Positions 1 to 5,441 of a stretch of 5,441 nucleotides of DNA are shown here, one piece after another. How positions within the stretch are numbered: the first letter of the stretch is position 1; the number at the start of each line of letters is the position of its first letter. The stretch is taken from the NCBI GenBank assembly GCA_003535775.1, contig DPYO01000113.1:2131-7571 (forward strand), in the 5' to 3' direction. Under the pieces are notes generated by a model. That model worked only from the letters and a program-made list of their open reading frames with translations. It did not search any database and was not told the DNA's origin. This DNA comes from Fidelibacterota bacterium. GTDB taxonomy: Bacteria; Fidelibacterota; Marinisomatia; Marinisomatales; UBA8229. The position numbers were made by a program, and so were the translations under genes.

Positions 1-723
1 AGACCTACTGGAACAGAAAACCCGAGATACAGGATTTGGAACGATACTGATTCTGTTCGATGTAAAAACCTGTTGGATCATGGTATAACCTCACATAAAA
101 ATCTTGTTAAAAAATACAGTGAATATCTCCAAGATGTCCCTGCGATTTTTGTTTTAAATCAAGAGGGGGAGTTTAAAGGGTTTGATGGAACTTTTGGAGA
201 ATGGCTATCGAACCAAGAAAAATCTGGTGTTTTACAGGATAGAGATATCCAATTAGCCCTTCATCAGATTTTTACCCACGTTAGGTTTAAACATATTCTA
301 GAGGTTCGTGGTTCGGATAGGCCTCCATATGGATTTGAATTAGCCCCTGCTGCTTTTTGGACTGGATTGCTTGCCTCAGAAAATACAAAATATGAAGTAT
401 TGGAAATTGTGAAAACCTGGACAACAGCAGAACGTAAACATCTAAATAAAACAGTTTATAAGATCAACCTTGATCAAGAAGGTCCTGCCGGGAAAACAAT
501 TAAACAATGGATTAAAACTTTTTCTTCTTTATCAGTAAAGGGACTGAAAGAAAGAGCTGATTTTTTTGGGATTGAAAGCGAGAGTAAATTTCTTGAGCCT
601 TTTGTCAATGATGTGCTATCAAAAGGCCCCAAATCGATACAAACGCAAGCCGCATATAAAGCAAGTGGGCTCTCAATTGTTGATTTTTTAAAACGGAAAC
701 ATCAGCTTAATCCCCCTAATTAG
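1..723 (+). CDS. gshA: Glutamate-cysteine ligase, GCS2 family (C-terminal part, 5' end cut by window)
   Basis: This enzyme would join glutamate to cysteine using ATP to give gamma-glutamylcysteine, the first step of glutathione synthesis, in the cytoplasm. The frame is open from base 1, so 240 codons are visible and the N-terminal part lies outside the window. A TTG at 73 could be taken as a start, but the family-like stretch RYRIWNDTD lies upstream of it, so I read through. Visible landmarks are RIWNDTD (about residues 11-17), DVPAIFV (45-51), the family signature LEVRGSD (100-106, bases 298-318) and PAAFWTGLL (116-124). These match the plant/alphaproteobacterial GCS2 type rather than the E. 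coli GshA type. The C-terminal third is helical and variable, ending in a Lys-rich tail. It stops with TAG and faces the gamma-glutamyltransferase gene. EgtA, the ergothioneine-pathway relative, is an alternative; no ergothioneine gene is visible. Confidence 0.8.
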   Translation, partial: RPTGTENPRYRIWNDTDSVRCKNLLDHGITSHKNLVKKYSEYLQDVPAIFVLNQEGEFKGFDGTFGEWLSNQEKSGVLQDRDIQLALHQIFTHVRFKHILEVRGSDRPPYGFELAPAAFWTGLLASENTKYEVLEIVKTWTTAERKHLNKTVYKINLDQEGPAGKTIKQWIKTFSSLSVKGLKERADFFGIESESKFLEPFVNDVLSKGPKSIQTQAAYKASGLSIVDFLKRKHQLNPPN

Positions 724-752
724 CTTCTCCTTGTTCTTAATATTATGTTTAA

Positions 753-765
753 ACCAATAATTGGT
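753..765. repeat. Short AT-rich inverted repeat after the ligase gene
   Basis: ACCAAT and ATTGGT form a perfect 6-bp inverted repeat with one base between them, 29 bp past the ligase stop codon. The stem has two G-C pairs per arm, the loop is too small without opening the inner pairs, and no T-run follows directly. It may be a weak element in the 3' end of the transcript or chance in AT-rich DNA. Confidence 0.25.
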
Positions 766-842
766 ATTAATCCTTATTATTTTGAATACGACGACTCATT
801 CTAGAAGGGGACAAAAGAGAAACATTTCAGATCTGTCTAGCT

Positions 843-860
843 TTCGGGAGGAGTCCCGGA
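843..860. other. GC-rich stem-loop in the convergent gap between the ligase and Ggt genes
   Basis: TTCGGGA and TCCCGGA pair over 7 bp (one G-T pair) around the loop GGAG. This is the only GC-rich hairpin in the 212-bp gap (724-935), which otherwise holds AT-rich DNA and no gene I can support. Its place between two converging genes suggests a role in ending or stabilising transcripts from either side. Neither strand has a T-run right after the stem, so it is not a standard intrinsic terminator. Confidence 0.4.
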
Positions 861-935
861 CACACTACAGAAAAACAAGGAACAGAAAAACCTTTTTGGA
901 TGGCTTGTTGAAGAAGATAAAAAAAGGAAGGCTGA

Positions 936-2462
936 TTAATAGACAATCCCAACTCCGCCCCTGCGTGGGTCACCCTCCGCAGCCGTTTTTGTAACTGCGT
1001 TTACCCCACCAAAAAACAGGTTTAGCTCATCCCAGCGCTTTATCTTAATGGTTTTATCTTTAATGGCTTTTTTATCTATTTTTATTCCAACCTCATGATG
1101 GAGGATATTGTCTTCAAGGTGAACCCGAGGAGCGCTAATAGCTGATCCTAAGTCCATTTTATATGAAAGAGTATTTAGAATTACTTGGGAAATAGCTGAT
1201 CCTATTCGGTTACTGCCACCACTACCAAGAACTAGCTCAGGTCCGGATTCTCCGACAACTATAGTGGGAGATATTAATGTTGGTAGTCTCTGTTGCTTTG
1301 TCCATAAATGAAACCCGGAAGGATTAAGAACTTCTTCGCCTAGCATATTGTTCATCATAAATCCCATTTCAGGAATAAAATAACCACACCCCTCGCCGTT
1401 TGTTGTAGTAACACTGGCAGCATTTCCTGTTTTGTCGATTATACTAACATGTGTGGTGGATCCAAACGATGGTGTGTTTGTTTTATCTGGAAACCAATTT
1501 TCTTGGTTAGTAAATATTTTTGAATAAGCTGAAATTATTTGTGGTTCCAGCAATTTGGTTATTTGGGTTTCATCTTCAGGGTTGATATAGATGTCTTTTT
1601 TTGCTTTTGACGTAATTTTCATTGCGCGAGCAAGAGCAGTCGGACCATATATGTTTTCAAGAGTTGTCTTCTCTAATAACTGAAGTAAGAAGGCGATCGT
1701 GGTCCCGCCAATAGACGGAGCCGGATTTGTATACATCGTATATTTGTTAATAGTAGACTTTAAAGGCTTACGCTCAATAACCTGGTAGTTTTTAAGAGCT
1801 TTTTTCGTAATAAGCCCACCATCTCCAAGGGTATTAATAATATGGTTTGCCCCACTGCCCCTATAAAAGAAGGCTTCACCCTCTTGGGAGAGTTGGTCTA
1901 GAAAATCCCCAAACCCTGGGAGTAAAATTCTGTCACCCTTTTTGAGCAGGGTTCCTTTGGGTTTGAAAATAGTTTTTCCATAGTTATTGTATGTTAGAAT
2001 GGGCTCAAGAATTTTTACAAGATAGCTGTGTGATTTATTGAGGACAGTTCCATTGTTTGCTGTGATAATTGAAGGTTCAAGAACAACTTTTAAAGGAAGA
2101 AGCCCAAGTCGCTTATGTACGTGAAGAAGGCCTGAAATATTACCTGGTACGGCTACAGACCCTTTGCCAATATTAAAATTTTGTTGGCTAGTACCAAAAT
2201 CTACAGTAACAGGGAAAAAGTCTAACTGTTTAAGTCCAACAGGTAGTGTATCAACAAAGAAATCAAAAAGAATTGGTTCAGAATTATAGGGGAATGCCAT
2301 CAGGGCTCCTCCACCCCCGGCACCCGTAAGTGTAAATTCAGACGTCATTGATGTGAAAACAGCAGCGACAGCAGCATCAAACGCATTGCCGCCGCTTTCT
2401 AAAATATGGCAAGCAGTTTCAAGTGTTGTCTGTTCCCCGGCAGCGATTGAACCATATTTCAT
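936..2462 (-). CDS. ggt: Gamma-glutamyltransferase / glutathione hydrolase-like protein
   Basis: This is an N-terminal nucleophile hydrolase that would cleave or transfer gamma-glutamyl groups from glutathione and related compounds. Family landmarks in order are GGNAFDAAVAA (residues 24-34), the Gly-rich GAGGGG (47-52), the PAPSIGG segment (247-253), GSTTH (334-338), NNMLGEE (371-377), SPTIVV (398-403) and GSGGSNRI (413-420). By analogy with E. coli Ggt, Thr336 (bases 1455-1457) should be the self-cleavage site and nucleophile, giving a large subunit of about 335 and a small one of about 173 residues. At 508 aa it is shorter than the roughly 580-aa E. coli enzyme. It starts directly at the family domain with no signal peptide, so it is probably cytoplasmic. 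The ATG start is backed by an upstream in-frame stop with no ATG, GTG or TTG between; no clear Shine-Dalgarno site is visible. The segment DFFVDTLP (67-74) has Phe69 where classical enzymes have a substrate-binding Arg. The true substrate is therefore uncertain. Confidence 0.9.
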   Translation of the reverse strand: MKYGSIAAGEQTTLETACHILESGGNAFDAAVAAVFTSMTSEFTLTGAGGGGALMAFPYNSEPILFDFFVDTLPVGLKQLDFFPVTVDFGTSQQNFNIGKGSVAVPGNISGLLHVHKRLGLLPLKVVLEPSIITANNGTVLNKSHSYLVKILEPILTYNNYGKTIFKPKGTLLKKGDRILLPGFGDFLDQLSQEGEAFFYRGSGANHIINTLGDGGLITKKALKNYQVIERKPLKSTINKYTMYTNPAPSIGGTTIAFLLQLLEKTTLENIYGPTALARAMKITSKAKKDIYINPEDETQITKLLEPQIISAYSKIFTNQENWFPDKTNTPSFGSTTHVSIIDKTGNAASVTTTNGEGCGYFIPEMGFMMNNMLGEEVLNPSGFHLWTKQQRLPTLISPTIVVGESGPELVLGSGGSNRIGSAISQVILNTLSYKMDLGSAISAPRVHLEDNILHHEVGIKIDKKAIKDKTIKIKRWDELNLFFGGVNAVTKTAAEGDPRRGGVGIVY

Positions 2463-2513
2463 TATAATTTTGGATAGTGTTTGTTTATTGGTGATATTCC
2501 TTTATAAAGAATC

Positions 2514-2519
2514 ATTATA
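2514..2519 (-). promoter_or_regulatory. Candidate -10 box for ggt
   Basis: Read on the minus strand this is a perfect TATAAT, about 50 bp upstream of the ggt ATG, which would give a leader of roughly 45 nt. No good -35 hexamer lies at 16-18 bp, and perfect -10 matches are common in DNA this AT-rich, so the call is tentative. Confidence 0.25.
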
Positions 2520-2528
2520 TTTTTCTTT

Positions 2529-2592
2529 AAAAAATTAATATAAAAGTGTGATAATAGTTGAATAAATACACAGGGTTTCACCTTAATTTTTT
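2529..2592. repeat. 10-bp inverted repeat pair in the divergent promoter region
   Basis: AAAAAATTAA (2529-2538) and TTAATTTTTT (2583-2592) are perfect inverted copies separated by 44 bp. Inside them TGTG and CACA form a second small inverted pair. The arms contain only A and T, so they could be a regulator site, an UP-like element or chance. Confidence 0.3.
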
Positions 2593-2660
2593 GCAATGCT
2601 TTTGCTCTCTTCAACGATTCTTTATTAAGTTAATATATTGTCGGAACTAACAACACATTT

Positions 2661-2667
2661 GAGGTGA
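2661..2667 (+). promoter_or_regulatory. Ribosome binding site of the DUF2231 gene
   Basis: GAGGTGA is a strong Shine-Dalgarno match ending 12 bp before the ATG at 2680, slightly longer than the usual spacing. The GTG inside it is followed in frame by a stop after three codons, so the ATG at 2680 is the only sensible start. Confidence 0.6.
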
Positions 2668-2679
2668 TAACACTATAAA

Positions 2680-3102
2680 ATGTCTTTTGATGAAATCCAT
2701 CCTCTGATAATCCATTTCCCTATTGCATTATTATCTTCTGGGTTCTTATTTGATTTTTTGAGCTATCTCTTAAAGAAAAAAAGCCTTGAATTTGCTGGGT
2801 GGTGGAATTTGATTTTAGGCATGGTTTCGGCATTGTGTGCTATCGTAACAGGATTAATAGCTGATTATAGTAGTAAGCCTGGTCTTATGGACGAACCATT
2901 TCCTATTCAGACAAACCATGGTTCCCTCCAAATATTAGCATCATGTGTTTTCGTGGCACTTCTGTTTTGGAGGGGACGATTACAAGGTACACTTCCCAAA
3001 AAACCAAAGATGGTTTTACTATATTTCTCTATTACAGGAATAGCAGTAACCATTCTCTTTTATGGTTCACATCTAGGGGCGGTATTCGCAGGAAGGTATT
3101 AA
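2680..3102 (+). CDS. DUF2231-family four-helix inner-membrane protein
   Basis: This is a 140-aa hydrophobic protein that matches the DUF2231 (COG4244-like) membrane family, whose function is not established. The hallmark is the N-terminal motif IHPLIIHFPIALL (residues 6-18) with His7 and His12. Four membrane segments are visible at about 9-30, 40-61, 82-98 and 110-128. Further conserved-looking residues are Gly58 and Asp62 after helix 2, His80 before helix 3, and His131 in GSHLGAVF after helix 4. The repeated His residues at membrane edges could hold heme or metal, but that is inference. The start is ATG with a strong GAGGTGA site. It lies 138 bp upstream of the succinate dehydrogenase anchor gene on the same strand, with no clear terminator between, so it may be partly co-transcribed with the operon. 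A respiratory role is suggested only by this position. Confidence 0.8.
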   Translation: MSFDEIHPLIIHFPIALLSSGFLFDFLSYLLKKKSLEFAGWWNLILGMVSALCAIVTGLIADYSSKPGLMDEPFPIQTNHGSLQILASCVFVALLFWRGRLQGTLPKKPKMVLLYFSITGIAVTILFYGSHLGAVFAGRY

Positions 3103-3148
3103 ATGTTTTGTTAAAAGATAACGCGATCCTTTATTTATTTATTCTTAT

Positions 3149-3176
3149 TTGTTCTATTGGTAATTTACGCTATAAT
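3149..3176 (+). promoter_or_regulatory. Candidate promoter of the succinate dehydrogenase operon
   Basis: A perfect TATAAT (3171-3176) is preceded after 16 bp by TTGTTC (3149-3154), which shares the TTG of the -35 consensus. The predicted transcription start is near 3183, giving a leader of about 58 nt before the ATT start of the anchor gene. The gap 3103-3240 holds no supported gene. It is AT-rich, so the match could be chance. Confidence 0.4.
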
Positions 3177-3224
3177 AATTTATCTGGTAAATCAGTATTA
3201 ATTAACAAGGTTTTCTAAAATATT

Positions 3225-3230
3225 AGAGGT
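3225..3230 (+). promoter_or_regulatory. Ribosome binding site that points to an ATT start for the anchor gene
   Basis: AGAGGT is a good Shine-Dalgarno match followed by 10 bp and then the codon ATT at 3241. It decides the start: the next ATG in the frame (3337) lies 107 bp after it, has no comparable site, and falls after conserved sequence of the family. Confidence 0.55.
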
Positions 3231-3240
3231 AGAAACCACG

Positions 3241-4056
3241 ATTTTCAGCAAAACTGACCGTACGGATAACTGGTGGTTTGAACCGCTTTGGACAGGGATA
3301 GGTTTTCTTGCTTTTGTTATCTATACTACATGGGCCATGTTTCAAGCCAATTTTTACTGGTGGGATGGAGGAGCTGGAGGCTTTGGCGGATATTTATCCC
3401 CCTTTTATTCTCCGCTTATATTTATAAACCCATTTGTTGAAGGGGCTGCTCCAATGGATCATGCCTGGTTTGGAGCGTGGCCAAATTGGTGGCCAGCATT
3501 AATTCCTGCATCACCTGCTATTTTAATCCTTGCCGGCCCCCTGTCTTTTCGTATGACATGCTATTACTACCGAAAGTTTTATTACCGTGCATATTTTATG
3601 GCACCGCCTGCGTGTGCTGTTAGGGGAATCCCACAAAAAAAATATAAGGGAGAAACAATGCTGTTCCTGTTTCAAAATCTTCACAGGTATACATTGTATG
3701 TCGCATTGGGGTTTGTTGTAATTCTATCCTATGATGCAATCCTCGGTTTTTTCAGAAACGGCCAATTAGGTATTGGAGTTGGTTCTGTAATTTTACTTAT
3801 AAACCCAATCTTATTGGCAGGTTATATTTTTGGCTGTCATGCATTTCGTCATTTATCAGGAGGAAAACTGGACTGTTTTTCCTGTCCGAGCGGAAAACCA
3901 AAGATCAGATATAAGCTATGGAAAGGAGTTTCATGGTTGAATAGAGAACACATGTTTTGGGCTTGGGCGAGCATGATCTGGGTTGCGTTCGCTGATATTT
4001 ATGTTCGGATGGTAGCTGTGGGAACCTGGACAGACTATAATACCTGGGGTTATTGA
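3241..4056 (+). CDS. sdhC: Succinate dehydrogenase large membrane anchor subunit (Sdh1-like), probable ATT start
   Basis: This subunit would hold the succinate dehydrogenase catalytic subunits on the inner membrane and pass electrons to quinone. With an ATT start it has 271 aa, much longer than the roughly 110-130 aa of E. coli SdhC or SdhD, and resembles the single large anchors of the mycobacterial Sdh1 type. Landmarks are the N-terminal RTDNWWFEPLW (7-17), YLSPFYSP (51-58), FQNLHRY (144-150), GCHAFRHLSGG (198-208), DCFSC (211-215), RYKLW (223-227) and LNREHMFWAWAS (233-244). Membrane segments lie at about 16-37, 83-104, 151-171, 178-202 and 237-261. His148, His200, His204 and His237 are candidate heme or cluster ligands; Cys199, Cys212 and Cys215 lie beside them. 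The frame has no ATG, GTG, TTG or CTG between the upstream stop (3199) and 3337, yet family-like sequence begins before 3271. The TGA stop overlaps the ATG of sdhA by one base, indicating coupled translation. Family assignment is firm; start codon and cofactor are inferred. Confidence 0.85.
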   Translation: MFSKTDRTDNWWFEPLWTGIGFLAFVIYTTWAMFQANFYWWDGGAGGFGGYLSPFYSPLIFINPFVEGAAPMDHAWFGAWPNWWPALIPASPAILILAGPLSFRMTCYYYRKFYYRAYFMAPPACAVRGIPQKKYKGETMLFLFQNLHRYTLYVALGFVVILSYDAILGFFRNGQLGIGVGSVILLINPILLAGYIFGCHAFRHLSGGKLDCFSCPSGKPKIRYKLWKGVSWLNREHMFWAWASMIWVAFADIYVRMVAVGTWTDYNTWGY

Positions 4057-5441
4057 TGAATATTTCTGATATACAAACCATAGAACACGATGTGATTGTT
4101 GTTGGAGCCGGCGGAGCAGGACTTAGAGCTGCAATTGAATGTTCAATAAAAGGACTGAGTACGGGCTTAGTATGTAAATCTCTTCTTGGGAAGGCACACA
4201 CTGTTATGGCTGAGGGCGGTGTGGCTGCTGCTCTTGGGAACGTTGATGATAGGGATCATTGGAAAGTACATTTTCGGGATACAATGCGCGGAGGAAAATT
4301 TCTCAATGTCTGGCGCATGGCAGAACTACATGCGAAACAAGCTCCAGGTCGTGTTAGAGAACTGGAAGAGTGGGGTGCGGTGTTTGATAGAACAAAATCG
4401 GGTTTGATAAATCAACGGAATTTTGGAGGACACAGATATCCGCGGCTTGCTCATGTTGGCGATAGAACGGGACTAGAGATTATTAGAACTCTTCAAGACC
4501 ATGGCATCCACCAGGGAATAGAGGTGTACATGGAATGTACGGGGCTGGATCTTTTAAAAGATCAAGACAAAATTTCCGGCATGGTAGCGATGTGGAGAGA
4601 AACAGGACAATTTGTGATTTTTAAAACAAAAGCTGTGATTTTAGCAACTGGTGGCGCTGGAAAAGCCTGGAAAATCACTTCAAATTCATGGGAATACACT
4701 GGTGATGGTAGCGGGATGGCCTATGAGGCAGGAGCAGAATTGATTGATATGGAATTCACTCAGTTTCATCCTACAGGTATGGTATGGCCCCCATCTGTGA
4801 AGGGAATATTAGTAACCGAAGGAGTGAGAGGGGAAGGCGGTATTTTAATAAATAGTGAAGGGAAAAGATTTATGTTTGATAATATCCCAGAACGATTTAT
4901 TGCAGAAACTGCCGACACAGAGGAAGAAGCAGGGAAATGGCTTGCTGGGGACAAGGATGCCCGCAGGCCCCCAGAATTACTGACAAGAGATGTCGTCGCC
5001 CGCGCTATAAGAAAGGAAGTGAAAGAAGGAAGAGGATCTCCTCATGGAGGAGCATTTCTTGATATTGCAAGCAGAAGATCGGCTGAAGACATAAAAAAGA
5101 AATTACCATCAATGTACCATCAATTTAAGGTGTTGGCAGAGCTAGATATTACAACAGAACCAATGGAAGTTGGCCCAACGCTGCATTACTGTATGGGAGG
5201 AGTAAAGGTTGATGCCGATTCTCAAATGTCAACAGTACAAGGACTTTTTGCATGCGGAGAATGTTCTGGTGGGATGCATGGTGCTAACCGCTTGGGAGGA
5301 AACTCACTTTCTGATTTGTTGGTATTTGGGAAATTAGCCGGGGACGGTGTTTTTAACTATATAAACGCATTATCTACGACCCCCTCAATTGAAGAAAAAA
5401 AAGCTGTCTCAATTATTAGAAATGCCACAGAGATATTAAAT
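4056..5441 (+). CDS. sdhA: Succinate dehydrogenase flavoprotein subunit (3' end cut by window)
   Basis: The flavoprotein oxidises succinate to fumarate and passes electrons to the iron-sulfur subunit, linking the citric acid cycle to the quinone pool. The visible 462 codons cover most of the protein; family members are usually near 570-640 aa. The FAD-binding Gly motif GAGGAG is at 17-22. His48 in KAHTVMAEGG is the expected covalent FAD attachment residue. FHPTG has His238, VRGEGG has the proton-shuttle Arg258, LHYCMGG has substrate-site His377, and HGANRLGGNSLSD (408-420) has Arg412. All key residues are present, so the enzyme should be active. The ATG overlaps the anchor's TGA by one base; only a weak GGGG lies upstream, fitting translational coupling. 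Fumarate reductase is a related alternative, since direction cannot be told from sequence. The iron-sulfur subunit gene is expected just beyond the window. Confidence 0.95.
   Translation, partial: MNISDIQTIEHDVIVVGAGGAGLRAAIECSIKGLSTGLVCKSLLGKAHTVMAEGGVAAALGNVDDRDHWKVHFRDTMRGGKFLNVWRMAELHAKQAPGRVRELEEWGAVFDRTKSGLINQRNFGGHRYPRLAHVGDRTGLEIIRTLQDHGIHQGIEVYMECTGLDLLKDQDKISGMVAMWRETGQFVIFKTKAVILATGGAGKAWKITSNSWEYTGDGSGMAYEAGAELIDMEFTQFHPTGMVWPPSVKGILVTEGVRGEGGILINSEGKRFMFDNIPERFIAETADTEEEAGKWLAGDKDARRPPELLTRDVVARAIRKEVKEGRGSPHGGAFLDIASRRSAEDIKKKLPSMYHQFKVLAELDITTEPMEVGPTLHYCMGGVKVDADSQMSTVQGLFACGECSGGMHGANRLGGNSLSDLLVFGKLAGDGVFNYINALSTTPSIEEKKAVSIIRNATEILN

Larger units (their letters stand above)
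2463..2679. promoter_or_regulatory. Divergent intergenic region between ggt and the DUF2231 gene
   Basis: This 217-bp AT-rich gap separates two genes transcribed away from each other, so it must carry both promoters unless transcription enters from elsewhere. It has no open frame I would call a gene. On the plus strand TTCAAC (2610-2615) followed after 18 bp by TATATT (2634-2639) is a weak promoter candidate for the DUF2231 gene. A pair of 10-bp inverted repeats sits near the middle. Confidence 0.45.

Noticed and set aside
837..938. A short plus-strand frame ending in Lys/Glu-rich codons before TAA TAG, resembling the tail of a gene.
   Set aside because: It has no start codon, begins after a stop, and is too short to assign. 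A decayed remnant cannot be excluded but is not supported.
761..994. A 77-codon basic frame in the ligase-Ggt gap, running into the 3' end of ggt on the opposite strand.
   Set aside because: It has a TTG start with no ribosome binding site, overlaps ggt antisense, and resembles no family I know.
3114..3145. A possible terminator after the DUF2231 gene: AAAGAT and ATCCTTT could pair, followed by T-rich DNA.
   Set aside because: The stem is short, AT-rich and needs a bulge, too weak to call.
3108..3218. A 36-codon frame with a TTG start and a hydrophobic segment, just after the DUF2231 gene.
   Set aside because: It has no ribosome binding site, is very AT-rich, and overlaps the likely sdh promoter. 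Hydrophobic residues follow from T-rich DNA.
3905..4201. A 98-codon minus-strand frame across the sdhC-sdhA junction.
   Set aside because: It is antisense to two clearly coding genes and matches no family.
4186..4407. A 73-codon plus-strand frame inside sdhA.
   Set aside because: The sdhA frame is unbroken here with conserved motifs; this is its out-of-frame shadow.
5104..5124. Two copies of TACCATCAAT separated by one G.
   Set aside because: They lie inside sdhA and encode the expected family sequence LPSMYHQF, so the repeat is a chance result of codon choice.

Overview
The window is AT-rich, gene-dense bacterial DNA. It carries five protein-coding genes, two of them cut by the window edges, and no RNA gene, mobile element or CRISPR array that I can see. 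The gene content (a glutathione-type ligase, a succinate dehydrogenase with a large single membrane anchor, Shine-Dalgarno sites, some non-ATG starts) fits a low-GC, respiring bacterium, possibly an uncultivated marine or environmental lineage. The lineage cannot be fixed from this sequence alone.

Left part (1-2462): the C-terminal 240 codons of a GCS2-family glutamate-cysteine ligase run rightward and converge on a leftward gamma-glutamyltransferase of 508 aa. The two lie tail to tail, with a 212-bp gap holding a GC-rich stem-loop. One enzyme makes gamma-glutamyl-cysteine, the first step of glutathione synthesis. The other belongs to a family that hydrolyses or transfers gamma-glutamyl groups. 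The pair suggests a local gamma-glutamyl/thiol module. The transferase keeps the self-cleavage Thr-Thr-His motif but has Phe where the classical enzymes have the carboxylate-binding Arg.

Middle (2463-3240): a 217-bp AT-rich divergent promoter region separates the transferase from a rightward DUF2231 four-helix membrane protein. A further 138-bp gap contains a good -10 box (TATAAT), then a Shine-Dalgarno site.

Right part (3241-5441): a succinate dehydrogenase operon. The large membrane anchor (271 aa, apparently starting at an ATT codon) overlaps by one base the flavoprotein gene sdhA, which runs off the window after 462 codons. The anchor-then-flavoprotein order and the anchor's size resemble the mycobacterial Sdh1 type, and sdhB is expected just downstream. 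The anchor carries a compact Cys-His-x3-His-x7-Cys-x2-Cys cluster next to a membrane helix, a plausible metal or Fe-S site. This cluster and the unusual start codon are the two most interesting points in the window.
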